From positions 190,295-254,294 of the forward strand of contig CAUYUJ010015263.1 of assembly GCA_963575745.1 (NCBI GenBank): a DNA stretch of 64,000 nucleotides. Direction: 5' to 3'. How positions within the stretch are numbered: position 1 is the first letter of the stretch; each line of letters starts with the position of its first letter. Below are positions 63,971-64,000 of this stretch, one piece after another. The notes under the pieces are model-generated. The model did not search any database and was not told where the DNA came from. It was given only the letters and a program-made list of their open reading frames with translations. The translations under genes were made by a program, and so were the position numbers. The stretch comes from Prorocentrum cordatum. Taxonomy: Eukaryota > Sar > Dinophyceae > Prorocentrales > Prorocentraceae.

Positions 63971-64000
63971 CTGGGAACCGGCGGTGAACCGTCAACCTGG
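63934..64000. repeat. Target-site duplication of LINE-2, right copy
   Basis: Identical to 60365-60431 and reaching the last base of the window, so its full length is unknown. Confidence 0.85.

Larger units (their letters stand above)
60403..64000 (-). mobile_element. L terminus split by LINE-2, runs off the window
   Basis: The left hairpin half (60409-60431) occurs again at 63978-64000. The other half should lie just beyond the window, so the host element is seen only at its end. Confidence 0.7.

Noticed and set aside
1-64000. tRNA, rRNA or snRNA genes
   Set aside because: I found no recognisable conserved segments. A covariance-model scan would be decisive.

Overview
The window looks like non-genic, repeat-built eukaryotic nuclear DNA. 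I recognise no host protein gene, tRNA or rRNA. The only long coding sequences belong to LINE (non-LTR) retrotransposons with an APE-type endonuclease, a reverse transcriptase and an RNase H-like C-terminus. Both complete RT domains read Ala-Asp-Asn where Ala-Asp-Asp is usual. From memory this resembles dinoflagellate LINEs, so an alveolate, possibly a dinoflagellate, is my low-confidence guess at the organism.

Nearly everything else is a nested mosaic of four short non-autonomous families, which I call S, L, P and Q. Each has a terminal inverted repeat (TIR) at its left end, a matching TIR inset about 18-45 bp from the right end, a hairpin beyond that, and a right terminus ending in AGT. S and L share one hairpin (arms CCGGCGGTGA/TCACCGCCGG or CCGGCGGTAA/TTACCGCCGG); P and Q have a small TTGG/CCAA-type hairpin. 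Where the empty site can be reconstructed there is no target duplication beyond perhaps one T. This asymmetric-TIR plus 3' hairpin plan resembles Helentron/Helitron2-type rolling-circle elements. S also carries a central array of ~150-180 bp tandem repeats, as some Helentron derivatives do. No Rep/helicase gene is present.

Layout: 1-2.6 kb is a cluster of six P copies. 2.6-20.6 kb is S, L and Q elements, all on the + strand, with a 5'-truncated LINE (LINE-3) at 10.87-11.55 kb. At about 20.8 kb, inside the palindromic core of a broken P copy, orientation switches, and almost all of 20.8-64 kb is on the - strand. 21.4-31.5 kb is dominated by an S/L hybrid (SL) with a deletion-derivative LINE (LINE-4) at 24.96-25.83 kb. 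32.75-38.81 kb is a nearly full-length LINE (LINE-1: ORF1, endonuclease, RT, RNase H). 39.8-53.0 kb is mainly S and L elements, in places alternating. 53-60 kb is rearranged S/L/P/Q debris with local inversions. 60.43-63.93 kb is a recent 5'-truncated LINE (LINE-2).

How the parts work together: all four LINE insertions lie in the loop of the S/L hairpin, in the same orientation relative to it, so the short elements seem to supply landing sites for a sequence- or structure-specific LINE lineage. All three LINE 3' ends that encode RNase H show its catalytic motifs in a circularly permuted order. The permuted RNase H, the Asn-containing RT motif and hairpin-loop targeting together are the best candidate for an undescribed system here.
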